This document shows positions 32,779 through 44,022 of a DNA stretch of 64,000 nucleotides, in pieces. Origin of the DNA: Deinandra increscens subsp. villosa. Its lineage: Eukaryota; Streptophyta; Magnoliopsida; Asterales; Asteraceae. Every line of letters begins with the position of its first letter. Position 1 is the stretch's first letter. A program made the translations under genes and the position numbers. The DNA is taken from contig JBCNJP010000007.1 in NCBI GenBank assembly GCA_039602395.1, positions 104,148,788 through 104,212,787 on the forward strand. Direction: 5' to 3'. The notes under the pieces were generated by a model, which saw only the letters and a program-made list of their open reading frames with translations, had not been told where the DNA came from and made no database searches.

Positions 32779-33092
32779 ACTCCATCCCGTAATGGAGTTT
32801 AACGCCCGAAGGCACCAAATGTTAAAACTATGCTGAAAAAGGTGATCTAAATACTTAATACTGGTATAATTATTTGTGCGTTACAGGCTTAAAGAGGTGA
32901 TCATCGTGCATTCAGGATAAGATTTATAAACGTTGCGGTGTTGGAATCACAAGTACACAAAAAACTAATAGAGTCCGAGATGACCACGTCTTGAGCCTAA
33001 TCTATATCGTAACCAAATTGAACTCAAAGCAGCTAGATCTTAAGCTCATAACATAGAGGCAAGCTTGTAAGTTAATGCTTTAATACTTGTAA
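32779..33092. repeat. Dispersed repeat copy A, left half
   Basis: The sequence from about 32860 to 33090, continuing at 33418-33550 after the MITE, matches 34310-34640 with moderate divergence. Shared landmarks are ACAAAAAACTAAT, TGCTTTAA and GGTATA. No coding potential is seen. Confidence 0.6.
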
Positions 33093-33414
33093 GGGTACCC
33101 GGTATGGTGGCGCCATGGGTAATGTGGCAAGGGTTAGGCGGCGCCAAAACCATTTCCTCCATGGCGTGAAGATGGCGTGAAGTTGGCAAGGGTTTGGCGG
33201 CGCCAGGTATATCACGCCGTGGAAGAGAGGTGGATGGGAGGATGGTTGTGGCTTCGACCAATCAAAATATTCGCATGTATTTTTTATTTTATATTTTTTA
33301 TGTTTAACACCACACACCATATCACACAATGTATACCCTTCCAATGTTATGTGGTGTTAAAAGTCTAGTCATCACCCTTTAACACATAATACCACATGGG
33401 TATACCACATGCCC
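33093..33414. mobile_element. Tourist-like (PIF/Harbinger) MITE, 322 bp
   Basis: It is flanked by TAA on both sides (33090-33092 and 33415-33417). The ends are GGGTACCCGGTATGG and, read inward from the right, GGGCATGTGGTATAC, an imperfect inverted repeat resembling the termini of the Harbinger element at 61492-63370. The paralogous repeat at 34310-34640 has the uninterrupted site (TTTGTAATGAAC). Confidence 0.7.
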
Positions 33415-33659
33415 TAATAAACTACATTAACTCGGTATATTATATTAGAAGGTTTAGAGTGTCCATTCTAAAAAAATAAAAGTTACATGCCCAAACTCCA
33501 AAATAATAAATTAATGAAAACTGAAAGTTTTGTGTCTAATCTATACAAACTAAAGTTTTAGTGAACAAAACTATAAAAAAAAAAAAAAAAAAACTCCACT
33601 ATTTATATATATTACAATAAGGATTGAGAGGTTGTGACACCAAATCCACTATTCATATA

Positions 33660-33990
33660 TAGGGCTAATAGATTAATGACACGTGGCCACATGTTAGACC
33701 ATATAGTGACGTGTGGCAACGTGTTAAGCCACCTATCATATCTAGGCCATTGCTTTTGTCACACGTGGTCATGTGTTAGGCAACGGGTGGCGACACGTGA
33801 CCACGTGTCATATCTAGGCCAATGATTTTGCGACACGTGGTCACGTGTTAGGCCACATGTCATATACATGTGGTTTTTTTCAGACTTAAGCGCAAATGGT
33901 CAAGTTTTAGACCACTTTTAGAGTTTTCAACTTTGGTCACCGTTTTTAAAAATGGGTGTTAGGCCACGTGTCATGTACATGTGGTATTTT
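33660..33990. repeat. Cluster of ACACGTGG / CACGTG repeats
   Basis: Units of about 60-75 bp containing GACACGTGG, CACGTGTTAGGCCAC and GTCATAT repeat about five times. CACGTG is the plant G-box core, but no gene start is nearby. Confidence 0.6.
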
Positions 33991-34069
33991 TTTCAGGCTT
34001 AAGCGTAGGTGGTTAACTTTTAGATCACTTTTGAAGTTTTCGACTTTGGCCACGACGTTTTGGAAATGC

Positions 34070-34107
34070 GTGGCCCGCCGCGAAACGCGGGCGGGCCACC
34101 TTCTTGT
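34070..34107 (+). mobile_element. Possible Helitron 3' end
   Basis: A GC-rich hairpin (GTGGCCCGCC...GGGCGGGCCAC) is followed after a few bases by CTTGT. Plant Helitrons end with such a hairpin followed by CTRRT. Here the CTAGT-like end would carry one change. The CACGTG repeats upstream could be its interior. No 5' end was located. Confidence 0.35.
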
Positions 34108-34309
34108 TGTAGCTACACGGAAATTAATACATATATAATAAAAGCTTTGTGACCGAAATTCATAAAATCAAAACTTATAAAAATCAAAAGTTGTGTCTAA
34201 TATATAATATATGAAACTAAAAGTATCATTACCAAAATTAAAAAAAATGAAAACATCACCATTTTAACTCCATGAAAATTAATATATATTAGTGGTGGTA
34301 TTATTCCCA

Positions 34310-34640
34310 GCGCGTTACAACGAAGATGATTATGTGTTCATATTAAGATTCATACGTGTTGCAACCGTGAAATTGTATGTACATAAAAAACTAATGCAAT
34401 CTGACACGACCACATCTTAAAGCTACTCTATACCATAATACTTAACACAAATAGATTCTAAACCAAAATTTATATTATAAAGTAGATACGAACTTATACC
34501 TTTATGCTTTAACATTTGTAATGAACTAAACTAACCTGGTATAATATAATTAAATAGTTTAGGGTGTCTAATCTCAAAAATACAAGATCCATTGCCAAAC
34601 TCCTAAATAACAAAACTATAAAAATTAAAAGTTTCATGAC
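34310..34640. repeat. Dispersed repeat copy B (uninterrupted)
   Basis: It matches the sequence flanking the MITE at 33093-33414, without the insertion. A TA microsatellite follows at 34690-34772. Confidence 0.6.
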
Positions 34641-34731
34641 AAAAAAGAAGAAGCTAAAACGTTACTATTGTACATCCATAGATTTTAATATATACATATA
34701 TATATATATATATATACCAAACCCTATAAAT

Positions 34732-34778
<47 letters not shown>

Positions 34779-34836
34779 ATAGGTTCTAGTAAAAAGTTTT
34801 TTTTCCTAGAAAATCTAGAAAGCAATAATAGAGTAA

Positions 34837-34950
34837 CACATGTACATTAAGATCTTAACACAACCTGAAAAACATATCAGGATATACACTGTCTAATTTT
34901 TAGTAGGGTGGAAATTAAATAGTATGTTAGGATCTTAATGTACACATGTG
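34837..34950. repeat. Short inverted repeat, 24-26 bp arms
   Basis: Arms at 34837-34860 (CACATGTACATTAAGATC...) and 34925-34950 pair almost fully around a 64-bp loop. Probably part of a small fold-back element. Confidence 0.5.
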
Positions 34951-37123
34951 ATCGGCATCGAAGATACTAATCAAAGATAGAAGATTTGTGAATCATATTT
35001 AACTTAAACTAGTTAGGGCAAGCAGAGTGTCGAAAACGAAGAGTTTGAGGTCGGTGGTCAAATGCAATTGATTATTAAGCTACTATTGATTAACCAAACT
35101 AAGAATTGTAAAAATTGTTGATTGATTGGTTTATGTTGAAATTGAAGAATTACAAAAACAACAAATTGACTTTCAACAATAATTGAGAAATACGATCACC
35201 CCTAGATTTCAAGTATCCTTGCAAAATACATGATTAGGCTTAACAATTATATTGAAAGGTTACATAGACGACAAAACCATAATTAAATTTAATCGCAAAG
35301 GAAATGGGCAACACTCCATCTAACCGCGTTGACAAGGTAAGATGATTCAACCACCAAGAACATGAGCTATGAAACTAGTTATGTCATATCTCCTAATTGT
35401 AACGAGATGAAAAATTAGATTATAAAAATTTAGACCTTGATGCTCTTAACGGATTGAACAATCACATATAGTAAATTGAACTCCAAGCAAACAATTAAAC
35501 TAAAATTAGAGTATGTTCAATACAATGGAAACCCCAAAAAGTACTTCCACATGAACCCCTATATCTAGGGTTGACCGAGATGAATTTGGCATAGCATAAT
35601 GATTGAATGCAATGTTGAATCTTGATTAAGCATGAAAAACTTGATGGAAGCCACGAATCGAATGCTTTAAAACCAACTAAAATCGCCAAATATCGGGCAA
35701 GAAAAGTCTCCCCAGTGGACAGTTGTAATAATGATAAACCCTCAGCGTGGGTAACTTAAATGTTGAAAATTATAAAAATCCATAATTTCCCCACGCCAGG
35801 CGTACATTATGGCTATAGGGACGTTCTTTACGCCCCTATTGGGAAAATCCACTCTAAGGCCTCTAATGTACGTCCCTCATTAACAAATCAGCTTAGGGTG
35901 TAATTACACCCAGTGACCGTAATTTACTTATCTGGGTAGTTTTGCCCCATTTATTCAATTTTCAACATGTAACTTAGTCTCGTGCTTCGTACTTCCTGCA
36001 TCGCATCCAATTTGTCTCATTTTTAGCTCCGTTAAGCTTCTAGTACCTGCAATTTAAAACATTCACAAAGTCATAGTGTTCCACATGATTACCAACTAAA
36101 ACTACGTTATTAGATATGTTACAACATTGTTATCACCCCTTCTATCAACATGCCACTATATGATTGCTTTCTACTAAAAAAAAATGCCTTTCTAGTATAA
36201 TCGTACCTTATATATAAAAGCTTTTTTCCCCCTATTCTTTATACTTTTTTTTTAATTCTACATTAATGTGATTTGAACCATAGGACTTGTCTTAGTGGTT
36301 ATCTGGTAATGATGAGAAGACTGGTTGACTTAAGGTCGCCAGTTTAATCCTTAGAGCCCCCAGGTTTTACCACCTGGTTGTTCGTAGAGGTGGGGTTTTC
36401 CTAGAATAAGCTTAATTGGTGGGCTTGGGCTACCCAACACTGTCCACGTTCACGGGTGTATGGGGTGCAATGTTGTAAAATTGGGCCTAGGCGGTGACTA
36501 CTTGGACCTCTAAGGTCTACCGAGTCGCCTATGAGAAAATCGGCTGAGCAAGTCCTACTCGGTCAAACTCAGATCAACTCTGTCTAACTCGGAAAAAATC
36601 GGTCAAACTAGGAAAACGTCGGTCAAACTCGGGAAAAAAATAATAATTCAATGTTTTTTTAAAAAAGTATAATATAAATAAATTTAAAAGTTTATTAAAT
36701 TTAAATAAATTAAAAAAAGTTTTATCAAACTTGAGAAAAATCGATCAAACTTGTCTGAAAATTAACTAGTGAGTGTTTTTTAAACCCTATTAAATGGCTA
36801 GTCATTTTACTAATGTGTTTTAAACGTGTATTCTATTGATATTCACGTATTTAGTTATGAATACTAATAAATTTATGATATTTGACATATATATAATTTC
36901 TCAAATATTATTTTCATTATAATGTATCATATTCGAGTACTCCCCGCCTAGATCGAGTACTCTTAACTCCCCAGTTAACCAACCTAGAAGCACCTACAGA
37001 ATTTTACAACATTAAAAGGGTACCTTATGACATTGGGTTATTCCGGCTAGCCAATTTGTTGGTCAATAAAAAAAGATTAATGCGATTTGATTTTTATCTG
37101 ATTGGTTATAAGATGAACTACAA
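34951..37123. other. Non-genic spacer
   Basis: No gene is recognised. At 36281-36440 a SINE-like head is suspected (CTTAGTGGTTATCTGG, then GGTCGCCAGTTTAATCC). At 36560-36640 the unit TCGGTCAAACT repeats imperfectly. Confidence 0.45.
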
Positions 37124-37126
37124 TTA

Positions 37127-37507
37127 GGCCGTGTTTGGCGCACTAGCTGAAAAGCTAGCTGCTAGCTGATAAGCTAGCTGCTAGCTGATAAATTATAAGC
37201 TAGCTGATAAAAAATAACGTTTGGTAAAAACTAGCTGATAAACTAGCTTAAAAATATAAAATGACATAAAAGTACATGTCATAAATGTACATAAAGATAT
37301 TTATTTATAAGTTAGGGAAGGGTAAAATTGGAAATATTATAAAAGCTAGTTGAAAAGCTAGTTGAAAAGCTACTCCAACTAGCTTTTCAAAAGCTAGATT
37401 ATAAGCTAGCTTTTTGACGTTACCAAACGGGGCTTTTAAAAAAAGCCCCGTTTGGTAACGTCAAAAAGCTAGCTTATAAGCTAGCTTATGGCGCGCCAAA
37501 CACAGCC
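37127..37507. mobile_element. Tourist-like MITE with internal near-perfect palindrome, 381 bp
   Basis: TTA flanks both ends (37124-37126 and 37508-37510). The terminal inverted repeat is GGCCGTGTTTGGCGC on the left and GGCTGTGTTTGGCGC read inward from the right. The interior is built of AGCTAGCT-type units. A palindrome with ~35-bp arms is centred near 37440 (GCCCCGTTTGGTAACG and its complement). Confidence 0.8.
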
Positions 37508-37510
37508 TTA

Positions 37511-39381
37511 GCCGTAAAGATTTTTAACACAACTAACTTATTTATACTCTAAATCTACCTTAATGATGTTCCTCATAAGCCTAGAGACTTGCATTTCTTC
37601 AGAACGTCTTATTATGCACCTTGATATCCCTAATCTACAAAAACCTTAAGGTCTGTTTGGTATGAGGTAATGTAATGAACGAATGAATTGAATGCTCGAG
37701 GGGAATTAAATGAATCATTACCATTACATTATCTTGTTTGGTTATCATGTGAGAATGAAATAAATCATTACTTCGTGTCGTTTGATAACTAGTAAAAACG
37801 AACTAATGGAATACAATCGTTACTTCGCCTCGTTTAATTTTTAATTTTTATTAATTTATTTTCATTAAATATTTTAATTTTTATGTTTTTATTTTTATTT
37901 TCTATTTTATTTTTCTTTTTATTATTTTATAATTTATATTTATTTTATTATTGCTTTTCATTTTTAATTTATATTTTTTACATTTTTTCTATTTTTTACT
38001 TTTGTTCTCATCTTTTTTTTTCTAAAATTTCAACAAAAAATTAAATTAAATAAAAATTTTCATTCCATTACTTGAAGGAATCGGCAAAACACATATCTCG
38101 TAAGGAATGAATTTTTTTTTAAATGAAATTAAGGAATGAATTTTTTTTAAATGAAATGAATCACATTCCTTATTTAATGGTCCATTCCATTTCAAAATGT
38201 CATTTTTTCATTTTAACGTAATGGCCAATTTCATTCTACCTTTCACTTGATATTTGACATTTGATATTTGATATTAGAATTAGGTTTAGTTAAAAAGGCT
38301 CCGAAATCTAGAAAGTCAAAAAATCATTTTTAAAACTCATAAACCAGCTTAAACAAATGTCGATTGAACTCTTTCAGTGACAATAGGACCGGATCATCAC
38401 ATTCTATATTCTTAGCTTTTAGGTTATATAAATTTTGTTTTCCAGCTCATTCTTTTTTTTCTTTTCGTCTAAATTGTATCTTTTCTGTCATTGTTTTTTA
38501 AAAGCTTTATATTTTAGGATTTATGATTTAAGGTTTAGGTTATCTGTGGAGTTTTCATGTCATCCATAACCATTGCTCTCAAAACGTGTTGATGATACTT
38601 GAGACTTGACATTCCTTGTGAACCCAACATCTTTCATGTACACGACTGATGTCGGATTTACCTACGGTCTTACAAAATAATAAAAAAAATATGTTAAATA
38701 ATTAGTAAACATAGAAAATAAAAAATAAAAAAAAGAAAAAAAAAAGTAAAAAAATAGAATAAGTATGTTAAAATAACTTAAAATAAAAACAATAACAAAA
38801 ATCTTAATTTCTTTAACAAAAAAACAATTTTTTTTAAGAAAACAATAAGAAATACTAAAAAGGAATAAAAACATAAAAAAGAAAATAGAAAAAATATTAT
38901 TCTTAACATTTAGTATCGTTAAACAACAAAACCCTGCCGACTTCTTTACAAAATCACATCATAAATATCAACCCTTTCTTTGAACCCCAGAAAATTTTCT
39001 TGGATTGATACACATCCATTAACAATTATTCCAAAATATTTCTTAGATTGTTTGCACAAGTGTTCCATTAATTTGGTCAAAATTAAGTGTGAACAAACAA
39101 TAGAGGAGGGGGAGAGAGAGCATGATGTCTTGAATAAAAGTCGCATCATAAGATGCTCCATACTCGATAGTCTTTATTCTTTATTCTTTCTTTCTTTGAA
39201 TCCCTTCATCATCTCGTTGTTCAACTTTCCATCAATCGAATCCATCGATCGATCTCACACCCAACAATCATCCACACATTCCCAATCTTTTTCTTTCACC
39301 ACTCGATACAAGATCATATTTTTTTATCTGGGTTTCAAGTTTGAATTAATTTCAGAGAAAGAAAGAGAGAGGGTACGATTA
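37511..39381. other. AT-rich spacer and 5' region of the kinase gene
   Basis: No gene is seen. The part at 37650-38240 starts GGTCTGTTTGGTATGAGG and is rich in CATTAC/GTAATG motifs, like a decayed MITE. The part at 38670-38900 is nearly pure A-rich. The 5' UTR of the kinase probably starts around 39180-39250, but no convincing TATA box was found. Confidence 0.4.
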
Positions 39382-42118
39382 ATGGGTTGTTTTTCTTGTT
39401 TCGATTCGAGGGGAGAGCAAAAATCGAATCCTCAGAAGGTGGGAGCTGATCGCCCTGAATCCCACTCATCTGCCCCTTCGAATATCTCAAGATTACCTTC
39501 TGGTAGGTTTGTTTCTGCAACTGATTTTTCTTGATTTTAAGTTTAGGTTATTTGATCTGATTCAGCTTTTATACCTATTATGACTTATGAATTCCCTTTG
39601 TGTAGACCCCATCTAATTATATAATCAAGCCATCATTTTCAAATTTTATTTTTTATTATGGGAATGTTATTTATAAATTGGAGCAGAATGATGGTTCAAT
39701 TGTGTGGATTTTTGGTCATATTGGTGTGGAATGATTGGGTTTTTGGTTTCATTGATGTGAAATGATTGGATTTTTGGTTTCATTGGTGGGAATTGATTGG
39801 ATTTGCAGGTGTGGATAGAGTGAAATCTAGGAATAATGTGAGTTTGAGGAAAGAATCATCGGGTGGTTCGAAAGATGGGTCGCAGGGTCAGATTGCTGCA
39901 CATACATTCACTTTCCGCGAGCTTGCGGCTGCAACCAACAATTTTAGCCCTGACTGTTTTCTTGGGGAAGGAGGGTTTGGCCATGTGTATAGAGGAAGGC
40001 TTCAGGGTAGTGGGCAGGTATAATTCGCAGAATTTCTTCAAAGATTCTATTGAATGATAAGTTCTTTAATCCTCTAGTTGGAGAACACTTTGGGGATTTA
40101 GGGTTTAGAGATCTTTCTGTTAATGTAGTTTCGGGTAGTTAAAGATTCGAGTAAAGATAACATTGGGTGATCTTGATACATGTCTGTTTTATTGGCATAC
40201 AAACATGATTAGAAATGGCAAGTTTCCAGTTTTGGTTCTTATATAGTTAATGTGTTGAATGTTGACTATGAATTTATGATTACAAAAACAATATTGTTGC
40301 AATAATAACTTAGATCTGAATGAAAATGATTAAGGAAGGAGTATGCATCAGAAAAATACTCAAAATAGACTGCAGATGAATTTCAATATGTTTGAAACTT
40401 GACCCATTCGACAAAAACCAAATCGACCTATTCATAAGTAAAAGTAAATAGCTTAAATTGACAGATGTTATCCATCATTGAATCTGTGCTATTGGTGGAT
40501 CCAGGAGTTCTAATCAGGGTATGTGATATTGTAACAAATTCTTTTCAGGGGATGTACAAATTTTGTTTTCTTCATTTTTTACACACGAAAAAATATAGTC
40601 TTGTTGTATGATCTTTTTTTTTCCTTTTCTCAATGGCATTCATTTATCCATAATCTATTTGACTTGTATATCGAGTGTGTGATTATAGCATTTATCAAAG
40701 CCCATAACCTGCCATTTTGGTTAAACTTATATCCAAGACTAATAATAACTGATGTCTGGGTATATTGCTCAAACGTTTAAGCTGAGTAACTCACTGTCGT
40801 ACAGGTTGTAGCTGTCAAACAGTTGGATAGAAATGGGCTGCAGGGTAACCGTGAATTTCTTGTAGAAGTTCTTATGCTCAGCCTTTTACATCATCCCAAT
40901 TTGGTGAATTTAATTGGATACTGTGCTGATGGTGACCAAAGACTTCTTGTTTATGAATTCATGCCATTAGGATCCTTAGAAGATCATCTTCATGGTAATA
41001 ATGCAACTAAACAATTTGTATACTCTTTGTAGATCTTATCATTAAATATACATAATAATGCAACTAAAAAATTTGTATACTCTTTGTAGATCTTCCACCG
41101 GAAAGAGAAGGTCTAGATTGGAACACGAGGATGAAAATAGCGGCAGGTGCAGCCAGAGGTTTGGAATTTCTTCACGATAAGGCTAATCCTCCTGTTATTT
41201 ATAGGGACTTCAAGTCATCAAACATTTTGCTTGGTGAGGGATTTCAGCCAAAACTTTCTGATTTTGGGCTAGCGAAATTGGGCCCGACTGGAGATAAGTC
41301 TCATGTTTCCACACGGGTCATGGGAACATACGGTTATTGTGCTCCTGAATACGCCATGACCGGTCAACTCACTGTTAAGTCTGATGTTTATAGCTTTGGG
41401 GTGGTGTTTTTAGAGCTTATTACGGGTCGAAAAGCCATTGACAGCACTGCACCACAAGGACAACAAAATCTTGTCACTTGGGTAACCCCTTTGTTTCCAA
41501 CTTGTCTTTTTTTTTTCTTTCTATTTTTTTTAAAATTAATATAAAAAAATTAGGAGGTTTTATGGTTTGAAAATACACTTTGGGCGACTTTTTACCCGTT
41601 TAACCTGCTCATCCCGATTCTTAGTAAACTATCTATGTTTTGCGTATTTACAGGCCCGACCCTTATTCAACGACAGAAGGAAATTTGCGACATTAGCAGA
41701 TCCCAGGCTCGAAGGACATTATCCGATGAGGGGTCTCTACCAAGCTCTAGCGGTTGCATCCATGTGCATCCAAGAACAGGCTGCAGCTCGACCTCTTATA
41801 GGAGACGTGGTGACCGCCTTATCGTATCTTGCAAACCACACGTATGATCCCAACGCGGCCACTGGTCAAAGCACCCGGTACAACAATGGCGAGAGAAACG
41901 GTAGGATTTCAAAGAATGAGGAAGGTGGCGGGTCGGGTCGTAGCAGGTTTGGGGATCTAGAAGGTTCTGAGAAAGGTGACTCGCCTCGAGAAACTCAAAC
42001 TCCAAAGATATTGAATCGAGATCTTGATCGAGAACGGGCTGTTGCCGAGGCTAAAATGTGGGTAGAAAAGAGACGACAAAGCGCACAAGGCAGCTTTGAT
42101 GGAAGTAGCAACGGCTAG
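39382..42118 (+). CDS. PBS1: Receptor-like cytoplasmic kinase VII, PBS1 ortholog
   Basis: A Ser/Thr protein kinase at the plasma membrane. In Arabidopsis it is cleaved by the bacterial protease AvrPphB, which triggers the NLR RPS5. Exons: 39382-39502, 39809-40017, 40805-40994, 41090-41481, 41654-42118. They total 1377 nt and 458 aa (Arabidopsis about 456). The start MGCFSCFDS fits N-myristoylation at Gly2 and acylation at Cys3 and Cys6. Visible kinase motifs: GEGGFGHVYRG loop, VAVK Lys115, YRDFKSSN with Asp213, DFG Asp231, activation loop GDKSHVS. The known cleavage point, Lys243-Ser244, falls at exactly the same number. The C-terminal SPRETQ/RERAVAEAKMW tail is also PBS1-like. The loop SEMPH of Arabidopsis is STAPQ here (292-296). 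Intron 3 holds a 57-bp tandem duplication. Confidence 0.93.
40996..41094 (+). repeat. 57-bp tandem duplication inside kinase intron 3
   Basis: The block from TAATAATGCAACTAAA to TTTGTAGATCTT occurs twice with a period of 57 bp. Each copy carries a splice acceptor (AG at 41031-41032 and 41088-41089). Only the second joins in frame to the conserved DLPPE segment. Confidence 0.85.
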
Positions 42119-43303
42119 TATTAGCCGAGTATCGATGAGTTATCATGGTGCTCTGATCACCATGATTTGAGTTTTTTTTTTTTTTTAAATTTTATTTTCA
42201 TTCCCGAATCCTGATAACGGATTCCGAATCCTAATAACGGATTCGGAAGGAAATTATGAGAAAGAGGAAGAAGGTGTTTATGTATACTAAATGATGAGGA
42301 GAATGGGAAAAACCTATGATGGTTTATGGTTAATTTTTGTTTTTTTCAGCTGATTTAGTTAGTAATTTACTAATATATACCCCTCAACAATGAAACAACT
42401 ACAATTACGGTCCCTTGACTTTTATACTTTTATAAAAATCGTAACAAAACACAAAATGAAGACAAAACGGATGCATGGAGGATGTGGGCCGGTCTTGTTA
42501 GTTACATCAATTCAAGATTACTGGTTTAATTAACATCCCTAATTTTAGTAACTTACGTATGATAAAGGGTTAAGATATGTTTCTTTCTAGACCAATAAAA
42601 CAAACCTTTCAAATAATCAATTAAATATCATTATCATCTGCTTTTTTAAACATAAATTCATCAAATAAACATGTTGTTTAAGACTTTAACTACCTATAAA
42701 ACATAAATCCACCACCTAACCAAAGGGAGTCCATGCCCCACATGTCTCAACGCCATGCCCTGCAACAAACCCCTTTTTGTACCGTTCTTGTTAGATTATC
42801 CGTAAGACCGTAACGCTAACAGTCATCTTTCTTATAAATTGTCATAGTCAGCATGTCACATCCGTTTTTTACAAATTTTTTTTTTACCAAGAGCTTTTAT
42901 CTCCAAAGCTAAATATATCCATTATTCCCAAATACAACCCACTTAAATTTAAATGTGAGCAAAAAGTTCATAAAAAAAAAGAAAAAATGAAGGATGTGCT
43001 CATGTAGCTACGTGCCATGTGCGGTAGCCGACAGATGGTGAACATTTGGTCCCTCTAAATTCAATCAACTTTCATTAGGTATTTCACTCAGATACCTATT
43101 TTTTTTTATATATTTTAAGTTTTTATAAAATTAAGTGAGACAAATAAAATATATATATAGGGAGGGGATCATTTGAGAACCAATTTGATTTGAGAACTAA
43201 AAAGAACTAATTTGAGCCACAAGTTTATATACATGTATCCCCCCTCCCATTAATTGTAGTGGTCCCCCCTGAAATTTGTGGTTGAGATTTAGTTCTCAAA
43301 AGT

Positions 43304-43375
<72 letters not shown>

Positions 43376-44022
43376 ATGAATATTTGTTAATAGTTAGTGA
43401 TTATTTAAAAAAAAAAACTTAAAATAAGAGGTAATTGTAATGAAACAAAAATTACTAAATTATATACAAGTCTTAAATTGTTCAACTTGAGTCAAATTGG
43501 GAATAAAATAATAAATAAATATTAATCAATATTCACATATCTTGCCTCGTTTAATTTTATAAAAACTTAAAATTTATAAAAAATAGATACCTGATTGAAA
43601 CACCTAATAAAAATTAAGTGATTTAAAAAAATAAAAAAAAAGTTTGAGTAAATTTAGTAGAACAATAGGTAAACTCGTTATTTTATAAATTATACTCACG
43701 TTTGCATTATTTTTAATACTTACAATTTGTTATCATTTGTATATAGATGTTATATTTGATTACAACTGTTTAAATGACCTCAAAAATAGAAAAAGACAGG
43801 TGGACCCGTATAGGTGGTTGTTGAAGGTTCACAGATGTTACATAAGTCATTTCAGACATGATTTTACCTGAGATGAGATGAATCAAAGTTGTTGAAACCC
43901 ACCCCTAGGCCTAGGCTATACGCTAGGCAGCAGCTCAAGAACATTCCCGTAATTTCTGGGTGATCATGGATACCGTCTTTAAATTCATCTCCCCCAATTC
44001 CTCCCCCCAAATCCCCCTTAAA
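42119..44022. other. Intergenic region between PBS1 and GDPD1
   Basis: No gene is recognised. The kinase 3' UTR lies in the first ~250 bp, including a 20-bp tandem duplication near 42210-42246 (ATCCTGATAACGGATTC). At 43158-43300 a fold-back element begins GGGAGGGGATCATTTGAG and ends AGTTCTCATATATA. It is embedded in TA microsatellites, including a long (TA)n run at 43308-43372. Confidence 0.5.

Noticed and set aside
32264..32836. Three open frames across 32264-32836
   Set aside because: They consist almost entirely of N and cross the assembly gap; no real sequence supports them.
33540..34780. CRISPR-like or other regularly spaced array
   Set aside because: The repeats are uneven in spacing and sequence and the genome is a plant; they are transposon-derived or microsatellite repeats.
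38980..39534. 184-codon frame starting upstream of the kinase
   Set aside because: The first 134 codons are low-complexity 5' UTR-like sequence. The real start is the MGCFSCFDS Met at 39382, and the frame reads into intron 1.
41031..41032. First AG in PBS1 intron 3 as the real acceptor
   Set aside because: It would give a 38-nt intron and an early stop; only the AG at 41088-41089 restores the conserved kinase frame.
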